Of a stretch of 7,481 bases of DNA, positions 1 through 5,512 are shown one piece after another; position 1 is the first letter of the stretch, and each line of letters begins with the position of its first letter. A model generated the notes under the pieces. That model saw only the letters and a list, made by a program, of their open reading frames with translations, had not been told where the DNA came from and did not search any database. The translations under genes were made by a program, and so were the position numbers. The stretch lies in NCBI GenBank assembly GCA_030679805.1, contig JAUXST010000224.1, positions 1-7,481 on the forward strand, read 5' to 3'. Source of the DNA: Reyranella sp. (GTDB taxonomy: Bacteria; Pseudomonadota; Alphaproteobacteria; Reyranellales; Reyranellaceae).

Positions 1-19
1 CCCGCACCGTGATCTTCCC

Positions 20-1156
20 GTGAAGGAATCCATCGTCCGCTCGGTGGTCGAAGATCTTGCCGAAGCCGGGCGCATGGTCGATGGCGCGCTCCAGGGCTGG
101 TGGAAAGAACTCGGCGAACTGGGATCGGATCCGGCCCGGACGCGATTGTGCCTGGTCGCGGCGCTGACGGTGCCGCTCGCCACCACGATGGCGCTGTGGC
201 TCGAGGTCGAATCGGTGTGGTGGGCGGCGATCAGCGGCTACATGACGATCATGGCCTCGGGCGCGGCCTCGATCCGCAAGGGCCTGCTGCGCCTGGCCGG
301 GACGATCGGCGGTGCGGCAGCGGGATTCATCGTGGCGCGCTGGCTGCCCTACGATCACTTTGCGCTCAGCCTGTTCCTCGCCGGCGCCACGATGCTGGGG
401 GTGGTCGCCATGCAGGTCAGTCCGCACGGGCTCGCCTGGCTGTTCGCCACCATCACCTCGATCCTGGTGCTGCTGGAGGGGCTGAACAATCCCCTGCAGG
501 TGCCCTACATCGCCTTCTACCGCATCTTCGAGGTCGGCATCGGCGTCACGGCGTCGGCCATCGTGGCCAACCTGCTCATGCATTGGCATGCCGATCCGCC
601 GCCAACATTGCCGGGATGGCGCCACCTGCTCGGGCCGCAATGGCCGGCGATGCTGCACGGCATGCGCGCGGCGATCGCCGTCGTCGTCATGATGCAGGTC
701 TGGATCTGGATGGACCTGCCGCAGGTCACCGAGATGGCGGTCAGCATCGCCGTGGTGATGTCCGCGCCCGTGATCGGCGATGGCTCGCTCGGCACCCGGC
801 ATGCCGTCGCCGAACGATCCCTGCACCGGATCCTCGGCTGTTTCCTGGGCGGCCTCGTGGCGCTGGGCTGCCTGGCGCTGGATGTGACGTCGTTCCCGTG
901 GTGGCTCGCCATGCTGGGGGGCAGCGTGTGGATCGGCATGCATATCCAGAACGGCCGCCACGGCGTGGGCTACCTCGGGACCCAGGCGGCGTTCGTGTTC
1001 ATCGTGACCCTGATCCAGGGCCCGGCGCCGCCTGCCAGCATCATGCCGGGCATCGACCGCTTCGCGGGCATCGTCGGCGGCATGGCAATCCTGCTGGTCA
1101 TTTCGCTGATGCTGTGGCCCAACGAGATCGAGCGGAAGGCGGAGCGGACATCCTGA
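20..1156 (+). CDS. FUSC family inner-membrane protein (aromatic acid exporter-like), possibly 5'-incomplete
   Basis: This is a polytopic membrane protein of about 378 residues with a duplicated layout. Each half begins with a cluster of hydrophobic helices (from about residues 45 and 215). Each half also has an Arg-x-hydrophobic-Gly segment followed by small residues: RLAGTIGGAAAGF near residue 92 and HRILGCFLGGLVAL near 270. This pattern is typical of the FUSC/YccS/AaeB-like superfamily, whose members are linked to efflux of aromatic carboxylic acids, but the substrate here is unknown. The GTG at 20 is the first start codon in frame and has no clear Shine-Dalgarno sequence. The frame has no stop back to base 2, so the true start may lie outside the window. 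An in-frame ATG at 74 is an alternative. The C-terminus after the last helix is short and charged. No operon partner is visible: the next gene lies about 200 bases away behind a palindromic repeat. The family call is fairly sure and the role is not. Confidence 0.8.
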   Translation: MKESIVRSVVEDLAEAGRMVDGALQGWWKELGELGSDPARTRLCLVAALTVPLATTMALWLEVESVWWAAISGYMTIMASGAASIRKGLLRLAGTIGGAAAGFIVARWLPYDHFALSLFLAGATMLGVVAMQVSPHGLAWLFATITSILVLLEGLNNPLQVPYIAFYRIFEVGIGVTASAIVANLLMHWHADPPPTLPGWRHLLGPQWPAMLHGMRAAIAVVVMMQVWIWMDLPQVTEMAVSIAVVMSAPVIGDGSLGTRHAVAERSLHRILGCFLGGLVALGCLALDVTSFPWWLAMLGGSVWIGMHIQNGRHGVGYLGTQAAFVFIVTLIQGPAPPASIMPGIDRFAGIVGGMAILLVISLMLWPNEIERKAERTS

Positions 1157-1200
1157 CGCATGCGGCGTCGCTGCTTCAGCCGGCTCGACCCATGCAACGA

Positions 1201-1311
1201 CCTCACCCTGAGGAGCGTTGCGAAGCGACGCGTCTCGAAGGGTGGGCGGCGGGTACAACGCATGTGGCCCATGCTTCGAGACGGCCGCTCTGCGGCCTCC
1301 TCTGCATGAGG
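1201..1311. repeat. Palindromic intergenic repeat, four-way-junction fold
   Basis: The 111-base element can form four arms. The closing arm pairs 1201-1214 with 1298-1311, with three mismatches. One hairpin is 1215-1221 with 1225-1231 (one G-T pair, GAA loop). A long arm pairs 1232-1246 with 1268-1282: nine perfect pairs, one mismatch, then five more including one G-T. Another perfect hairpin is GGCCGC-TCT-GCGGCC at 1283-1297. The opening CCTCACCCTGAGGAGC and the internal CGTCTCGAAGG core resemble a widespread family of extragenic repeats in Bradyrhizobium-like Alphaproteobacteria, as I recall it; this was not searched. It occupies most of the gap after the FUSC gene. It could stop or protect the upstream transcript, but it has no T-run, so it is not a textbook terminator. 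Confidence 0.8.
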
Positions 1312-1352
1312 TTTGTTGCTACTGAGCAGGAACGCGCTCTAGTTTCCGCGCC

Positions 1353-2270
1353 ATGACAGTCAACGCGGCGCCCGGCGCCCCTCCGACGGACCGCATCCTG
1401 CGCGCCATCCTGGCCATCCTCTTCTCCGTCTCGTGCTTTTCGGTCCTCAACGCCATTTCCAAGACGCTGACACAGCACTATCCGGTCGCTGAGGTCGTGT
1501 GGGCACGTTACATCGTGGCTTTCGGCTTCATGCTGGCGCTGTTCCTGCCGCGAAGCGGTCGCGACCTTTTCCGCTGGCGCAATGTCGGCAGCCAGATCAT
1601 CCGCGGGTCGCTGCTGTTCTGTTCGTCGTTCCTCTACTTCAACGGGCTGGTCCACATGCCGCTGGCCTCGGCGGCGTCGATCTCGCTCACCTCACCGCTG
1701 ATCGTAACGGCACTGTCGGCGCGCTTTCTCGGCGAGCCGGTCGGCGTCAAACGCTGGGTCGCGGTCTGCATAGGCTTTGCCGGCGCGCTGATCGTGGTGC
1801 GGCCGGGGTCCGCCAATTTCAACTGGTACGCGCTTCTGATCGTGGCCAGCACGGTGAGCAGCGCGCTCTATCAACTCTTCTCGCGGCGCTACGGCCAGAC
1901 CGAGCGGCCCGACGCATCGGCCACCATGGCGACCATCGTCGGCACCGTAGCGGCGGCACCCTTCCTGCCCTTCGACTGGGTGACGCCGGCGCTGGGCTGG
2001 GACCTCGTGCTGTTCCTGGGGCTGGGTGCCATGGCCGCCATCGGCCACTACTTCCTCACCATCGCCTACAGCCAGGCGCCGGCCGCCGTGGTGGCGCCCT
2101 TCAACTACGCCCAGCTCATCGGCGCGGCGCTGCTGGGCTACCTGGTGTTCGACAACATTCCCGATTTCTGGACCTGGGTGGGGGCGGCGGTCATCGTCTG
2201 CTCCGGCCTCTACATCGGCCATCAGGAGCGGCTCAGGTATCTGTCGATGGTTCGGCCGAACAAGATTTGA
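1353..2270 (+). CDS. EamA/DMT superfamily transporter
   Basis: The product is a 305-residue membrane protein with about ten predicted helices, the normal size for the drug/metabolite transporter superfamily. It shows the two tandem EamA repeats. The first half contains an SKTLTQ-like loop after helix 1, the VVWARY segment of helix 2, and a helix 3-4 region ending LASAASISLTSPLIVTALSA followed by FLGEPVG. The second half starts near residue 155 and contains the matching APFNYAQLIGAALLGYLVF helix pair. Members move metabolites such as amino acids, nucleobases or S-adenosylmethionine across the inner membrane; the cargo here cannot be told. The ATG at 1353 has no convincing ribosome site directly upstream; a weak TTGCTA/TCTAGT promoter pair at 1316-1321 and 1338-1343 would start transcription almost at the ATG. 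The gene ends in a 12-base palindrome (2250-2261), and an 8-base near-duplicate TTGACCA(G/A) spans the stop (2267-2282). Confidence 0.9.
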   Translation: MTVNAAPGAPPTDRILRAILAILFSVSCFSVLNAISKTLTQHYPVAEVVWARYIVAFGFMLALFLPRSGRDLFRWRNVGSQIIRGSLLFCSSFLYFNGLVHMPLASAASISLTSPLIVTALSARFLGEPVGVKRWVAVCIGFAGALIVVRPGSANFNWYALLIVASTVSSALYQLFSRRYGQTERPDASATMATIVGTVAAAPFLPFDWVTPALGWDLVLFLGLGAMAAIGHYFLTIAYSQAPAAVVAPFNYAQLIGAALLGYLVFDNIPDFWTWVGAAVIVCSGLYIGHQERLRYLSMVRPNKI

Positions 2271-2301
2271 CCAGTTGACCAAGTTTTAATCTGTCTAGGC
2301 C

Positions 2302-2432
2302 AGGAGCGCGCCACTACGGGCGGAGCACCCCCTGCCCTGAAGTGGCCTCATGGTCTTTTGTACCGTGAGCCTCCGGCTCGCTCATCCGGCGCATTCACAT
2401 GCGCCTTAGGCGCACGAGACGCGCGCGCTCCT
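2302..2432. repeat. Branched inverted repeat in the operon's upstream region
   Basis: Perfect 10-base arms AGGAGCGCGC (2302-2311) and GCGCGCTCCT (2423-2432) enclose a string of smaller hairpins. These are CCACT/AGTGG at 2311-2315 and 2341-2345 with an inner GGGC/GCCC; GAGCC-TCC-GGCTC at 2367-2379; and TGCGCC-TTA-GGCGCA at 2400-2414. The overall design, a closing stem over several short hairpins, resembles the other two intergenic elements in the window, although the sequence differs. It has no coding capacity that looks real. It is most likely an extragenic repeat element, and some of its dyads may double as regulator sites for the promoter just downstream. Confidence 0.6.
2389..2414. promoter_or_regulatory. 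Overlapping dyads, possible enhancer-binding site
   Basis: Two dyads overlap here: GCGCA-N6-TGCGC at 2389-2404 and TGCGCC-TTA-GGCGCA at 2400-2414. They lie about 65-90 bases upstream of the transcription start predicted from the sigma-54 promoter at 2451-2466. That is within the usual range for an activator site of a sigma-54-dependent gene. Neither is a good match to the NtrC consensus (GCAC...GTGC type), and both sit inside a repeat that could form hairpins for other reasons. This is a weak inference from position and symmetry. Confidence 0.25.
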
Positions 2433-2450
2433 AGTCATGAGTCTGCTGGA

Positions 2451-2466
2451 TGGCACATCCCTTGCT
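2451..2466 (+). promoter_or_regulatory. Sigma-54 (RpoN) -24/-12 promoter
   Basis: The sequence reads TGGCAC-N5-TTGCT, against the known consensus TGGCACG-N4-TTGCW. Every consensus position matches except the G after TGGCAC, which is A. The invariant GG (2452-2453) and GC (2464-2465) are separated by exactly ten bases, as required. It points toward the binding-protein gene at 2648 and predicts a start near 2477 with a leader of about 170 bases. Sigma-54 promoters need an enhancer-binding activator and are common on nitrogen-assimilation genes. The motif is seen directly; its use and its link to nitrogen are inferred. Confidence 0.7.
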
Positions 2467-2482
2467 TCAAATTCGGCAGCGC

Positions 2483-2503
2483 AGAATCGCTTCGCGCGAT
2501 TCT
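2483..2503 (+). other. Leader stem-loop of the transporter operon
   Basis: A perfect 8-base-pair stem, AGAATCGC with GCGATTCT, encloses a five-base loop and is followed by TTTC. It lies only a few bases after the predicted start of the sigma-54 transcript. It could stabilise the 5' end, act as a weak attenuator, or end stray transcripts arriving from the upstream gene. The T-run is too short for a strong intrinsic terminator. From here to 2634 no other signal was recognised. Confidence 0.4.
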
Positions 2504-2634
2504 TTCTCGGTTGGCGTGCCGGCTATTTCGATGACGGCTGCCGTTCGCGGTGGCCGCTGAGGAGTTGTCTGGGCCAGAACACCGACATCGCCGAAATCCC
2601 CTGCCACCACCCGCTGCCACCCGTCTGCTGATCG

Positions 2635-2640
2635 AGGAGG
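2635..2640 (+). promoter_or_regulatory. Strong Shine-Dalgarno site for the binding-protein gene
   Basis: AGGAGG lies seven bases before the ATG at 2648. This near-perfect ribosome site fixes the start upstream of the twin-arginine motif and shows that the first 24 residues before that motif are probably translated. The next in-frame ATG (2693) has no comparable site. Confidence 0.85.
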
Positions 2641-2647
2641 ACCCGCC

Positions 2648-3730
2648 ATGTGTGACCGAATTGGCTGTACGCATTTTTCCAAGCTTTCCGAGATGGACTT
2701 TTCCGGTGCCGCCGTCGCATCGCGTCGCCGGTTCCTGAAGGGCGCTGCGGCCGCGAGCACCATCACCATGGCGGCGGGGCCCGGCATGTTCCTGGGCGGG
2801 CCGGCGCAGGCTGCAGCCGGCCTCAAGTCGACGCACGGTTCGGGCTTCTGCAACCTCAACCTGTTTCTCGCCCATTCGCGGCAATACTCGAAGGCCGCCG
2901 GCACCGAGCTGATCTTCATCAACACGCCGACCTCGGCCGAGATGGTGACGTTCCTCGGCATGGGCCAGGTCGACATCGGCCTGATGCCCTACACCAGCTT
3001 CATGGCGCTCTATGATAAGGGCGCTCCGGTCAAGATCGTGGCCGGCGGCGGCGTCGAGGGCTGCGCCATCGTGGCCAGGCCCGGGCTCGATACGCCGGAG
3101 AAGCTCAAGGGCAAGACCCTCGGCACCTTCCAGATGGATACGCTGGAGGTCATGCCCTACGACTACCTGAAGAAGCACAAGATCTCCTTCAAGGACGTCA
3201 AGGTCCGCTACATGGGCAACACGCCCGAGGCCGTCGAGGCCTTCAAGGCGGGCGCCATCGACTGGATCTGCACCATCGAGCCCTATGCCTCGGCGCTGGT
3301 GGCCGACGTCAAGGGTGCGGTGATGCTGACCGACGGCATCGATCTCTACGGCAAGGGCTATACCGACTGCGTGCTGGCCGCGCGGTCGAGCCTGATCAAG
3401 GACAATCCGGCCGGACTGAAGGCGATCATCAAGGGTATGATGCAGGCCCAGCTCGACGCCGAGACCCAGACCGAGGCGGTGCTGAAGGAACTGGTCGGCA
3501 AGTACTACAAGACCTCGATGGAGAACGCCAAGATCGCCCAGGGCAAGCAGCCGGCGGTGGTCGACGCGCGTGGCCAGACCGACTTCATCCTGCAGCGCAC
3601 CGACAGCGTCATGGAGATGGGCTACATCAAGAAGAAGCCCGGCCGCGATGCCATCGACTGGACCATGCTCGAAGAGGTGATCAAGGAGAACCCTGACCTC
3701 TACGGCAAGCTGAAGTACAAGTCTGCCTGA
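2648..3730 (+). CDS. ABC transporter substrate-binding protein, NitT/TauT type, Tat-exported
   Basis: This 360-residue protein should capture a small ligand in the periplasm and deliver it to the permease encoded next. Residues 25-31 read SRRRFLK, a clear twin-arginine (Tat) motif. A hydrophobic, Ala/Gly-rich stretch follows, with a likely cleavage site after AQA near residue 55, so the protein is probably exported folded. The mature part resembles the NMT1/SsuA/TauA-like family: an early segment ending IFINTPTSAEMVTF, then GQVDIGLMPYTSFMAL, a PEKLKGKTLGTF segment typical of these binding proteins, and AFKAGAIDWICTIEPYAS where relatives carry the 'G.vDa....P' motif. An unusual n-region of 24 residues precedes the Tat motif and contains Cys2, Cys7 and His9. 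The stop overlaps the permease start by one base (TGATG), so the two are probably translationally coupled. The ligand is unknown; the amidohydrolase in the operon suggests a nitrogen-containing organic compound. Confidence 0.9.
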   Translation: MCDRIGCTHFSKLSEMDFSGAAVASRRRFLKGAAAASTITMAAGPGMFLGGPAQAAAGLKSTHGSGFCNLNLFLAHSRQYSKAAGTELIFINTPTSAEMVTFLGMGQVDIGLMPYTSFMALYDKGAPVKIVAGGGVEGCAIVARPGLDTPEKLKGKTLGTFQMDTLEVMPYDYLKKHKISFKDVKVRYMGNTPEAVEAFKAGAIDWICTIEPYASALVADVKGAVMLTDGIDLYGKGYTDCVLAARSSLIKDNPAGLKAIIKGMMQAQLDAETQTEAVLKELVGKYYKTSMENAKIAQGKQPAVVDARGQTDFILQRTDSVMEMGYIKKKPGRDAIDWTMLEEVIKENPDLYGKLKYKSA

Positions 3731-4662
3731 TGGCCGTCGTCACTCGCGACGGTGAAGCGAGCGCCGCCGCCGGAGCATCCCGCCCGGCGGCGGCAACCCG
3801 GCTGCTCGCCTCGATGGCGGGGCTCGACTGGCTGGCCAAGGTCTGGTGGACCTGCCTGTCGATCAGCCTGTTCGCGGGACTCTGGGAACTGTGCTGGGCG
3901 ATGGGCTGGGCCGACGAGAAGCTGCTGCCGCCGCCGCACATCTTCCTCGACAACATCGCCGAGCAGGGCAGGTTCTTCAACACTGCCACGCGCTGGCAGG
4001 TCGGTACGTCCATGACCGAGGGCCCGTCGGCCTTCGAATCGGTGCTGATCACCGGCGCCGCCACCACGATGCGCGTGTTCGTCGGCCTGGTGCTGGCCTC
4101 GGTGCTGGCGATCGCGGTCGGCGTGCTGGTCCGCTACTACCGCTTCTTCGACCGGCTGGTGCTGCCCACCATCACCCTGCTGTCACCGGTGTCGCCGATC
4201 GCCTGGCTGCCGGTGGCGATCTTTCTGTTCGGCATCGGCAATGCGCCGGCCATCTTCATGGTGGTGGTGGCGCTGTTCTTCCACATGGTGCTGGCGACCA
4301 TCAACCAGATCGACACCGTCAACACCAACCTGATCAACGTGGCGCGCACGATGGGGGCCTCCAAGCCGCAGATCTACGCCCGCGTCATCGTTCCCGCCAT
4401 CCTGCCCGGCATGCTCCAGGTGTTGCGCATGAACCTGTTCGGTGCCTGGATGGTGGTGTTGGTCGCGGAGTCGACCGGCGTCGGCTACGGTATGGGCCAG
4501 GTCATCATGCTGGCGCGCAACACCTTCAATCCGTCGCTGGTGTTCTTCACCATCGCCGTGATCGGCGTGCTGGGCTTCACCTTCGACTGGCTGCTGCGGC
4601 TGGCGCAGCGCCGCATCCTCTACTGGCTGCCTGATACCGCGGAGAGATTGCGTGTCCTCTGA
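3730..4662 (+). CDS. ABC transporter permease, NitT/TauT type (SsuC/TauC-like)
   Basis: This 310-residue inner-membrane subunit forms the import channel, probably as a homodimer because the operon has one permease gene. A polar N-terminus of about 35 residues comes first, then a helix near 40-58, a loop of about 45 residues, and the conserved core from about residue 104. The ATPase-docking EAA-type loop is visible at about 204-226, with MGAS, then Ile and the final ILP. Before it lies the SPIAWLP segment (about 155-161) typical of SsuC/TauC-like permeases, and after it the AESTGVGYGMG stretch. The loop between the first helix and the core is somewhat long for the family. The ATG shares its A with the TGA of the binding-protein gene. 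The end overlaps the ATPase gene by 11 bases, which points to tight coupling. Confidence 0.92.
   Translation: MAVVTRDGEASAAAGASRPAAATRLLASMAGLDWLAKVWWTCLSISLFAGLWELCWAMGWADEKLLPPPHIFLDNIAEQGRFFNTATRWQVGTSMTEGPSAFESVLITGAATTMRVFVGLVLASVLAIAVGVLVRYYRFFDRLVLPTITLLSPVSPIAWLPVAIFLFGIGNAPAIFMVVVALFFHMVLATINQIDTVNTNLINVARTMGASKPQIYARVIVPAILPGMLQVLRMNLFGAWMVVLVAESTGVGYGMGQVIMLARNTFNPSLVFFTIAVIGVLGFTFDWLLRLAQRRILYWLPDTAERLRVL
4641..4646 (+). promoter_or_regulatory. Ribosome site supporting a GTG start of the ATPase gene
   Basis: GGAGAG lies five bases before GTG at 4652, inside the end of the permease gene. It supports the GTG as the start, giving a short N-terminal tail before the ATPase domain. No ATG occurs in frame near this position. 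Confidence 0.7.
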
Positions 4663-5479
4663 AAGCGCACCGACCTTCTCGTCGCGCGACGCGGTCGTGT
4701 GTCGCGGCGTTGGCAAGACCTGGGCGGCTGGCACCAAGCGGGCGCACGAGGCGCTGCGGGACATCGACCTCGACATCAAGCCCGGCGAGTTCGTGGTCTT
4801 CCTCGGCCCCTCGGGCTGCGGCAAGAGCACCTTGCTCTACCTGATCGCTGGCCTAGAGGACGCGACCGACGGCCAGATCTGGTCGTTCAGCGACAAGGTC
4901 GAGACGCCGTCGCCCGAACGCAGCCTGATCTTCCAGGAGACGTCGCTCTTCCCGTGGCTGACGGTGTGGCAGAACGTGAGTTTCGGCCTCGCCATCCGCG
5001 GCGCCTCGCAGGAGGAGCGCCGCAAGGTCGCCGCAGAAGCGCTGCAGCGCGTCGGCTTGATTGCCGCCATGGACAAGCGGCCGGATGAACTCTCGGGTGG
5101 CATGCGCCAGCGCGTGGCGGTTGCCCGCGCGCTCGCCATGCGGCCCAAGGTGCTGCTGATGGACGAGCCCTTCGCCGCGCTCGACGTGCAGACGCGCGCG
5201 AGGATGCAGGACTTCCTGCTCGACGTGTGGCGCGATTCGGGCGCCTCGGTACTGTTCGTCACCCATCACATCGACGAGGCGGTGGCGCTGGCCGACCGTG
5301 TCGTGGTGTTCACCTCGCGGCCTGGCCGCATCAAGACGATCTACCCGATCGACCTGCCGCGTCCGCGCAACCTGTTCTCGCGCGAGGCCGAGGCGATGCG
5401 TATCCAGCTCACCGAACTCCTGCGCGACGAGGTCGACCGCGCTTTCGCCGAGCAGGAAGCCTTCGCGGCGCCGGCCTGA
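4652..5479 (+). CDS. ABC transporter ATP-binding protein, NitT/TauT type (SsuB/TauB-like)
   Basis: This 275-residue cytoplasmic ATPase powers the importer. All the motifs needed for activity are present and in order: Walker A GPSGCGKST at 52-60, the Q-loop Gln95 in IFQE followed by LFPWLTVWQNV, the signature LSGGMRQR from 147, Walker B LLMDE at 168-172 with catalytic Glu172, the D-loop ALD, and the switch His205 in VTHHIDEA. The LFPWLTVWQNV stretch and the ending with VVVFTSRPGRI, then IDLPRPR, are typical of nitrate/sulfonate/taurine-type ATPases. The length is normal for the family (about 255-275). Translation starts at GTG within the permease gene. A 33-base gap follows before the amidohydrolase gene, with its own ribosome site, so the four genes probably form one transcript. 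The protein has no extra regulatory domain. Confidence 0.95.
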   Translation: MSSESAPTFSSRDAVVCRGVGKTWAAGTKRAHEALRDIDLDIKPGEFVVFLGPSGCGKSTLLYLIAGLEDATDGQIWSFSDKVETPSPERSLIFQETSLFPWLTVWQNVSFGLAIRGASQEERRKVAAEALQRVGLIAAMDKRPDELSGGMRQRVAVARALAMRPKVLLMDEPFAALDVQTRARMQDFLLDVWRDSGASVLFVTHHIDEAVALADRVVVFTSRPGRIKTIYPIDLPRPRNLFSREAEAMRIQLTELLRDEVDRAFAEQEAFAAPA

Positions 5480-5512
5480 ACCGTTTCGACCCATCCCGAA
5501 GGAGAGCCTCAC

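Noticed and set aside
100..1356. 418-codon + strand frame overlapping the FUSC gene and the following gap
   Set aside because: It is an Arg/His/Gly-rich out-of-frame shadow that reads through the palindromic repeat and lacks membrane helices or motifs.
1499..2278. 259-codon + strand frame inside the EamA gene
   Set aside because: It is an out-of-frame shadow; the EamA frame shows proper helices and family motifs.
2267..2282. Tandem TTGACCAG/TTGACCAA across the EamA stop codon, considered as paired -35 boxes or an operator
   Set aside because: No matching -10 box lies at the right distance and the next gene is far away; two 8-base near-copies are within chance.
2437..2631. Open frame of 64 codons on the + strand just before the binding-protein gene
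   Set aside because: It has no ribosome site, its composition is unlike a real protein, and its start lies upstream of the predicted transcript start, overlapping the sigma-54 promoter.
2435..3178. Long - strand open frame opposite the binding-protein gene
   Set aside because: It is a codon-pattern shadow of a well-supported + strand gene, rich in Arg, His and Gly, with no recognisable domain.
2648..3730. Binding protein considered as a lipoprotein because of the early Cys2
   Set aside because: There is no lipobox; the Cys precedes the twin-arginine motif and hydrophobic segment rather than following them.
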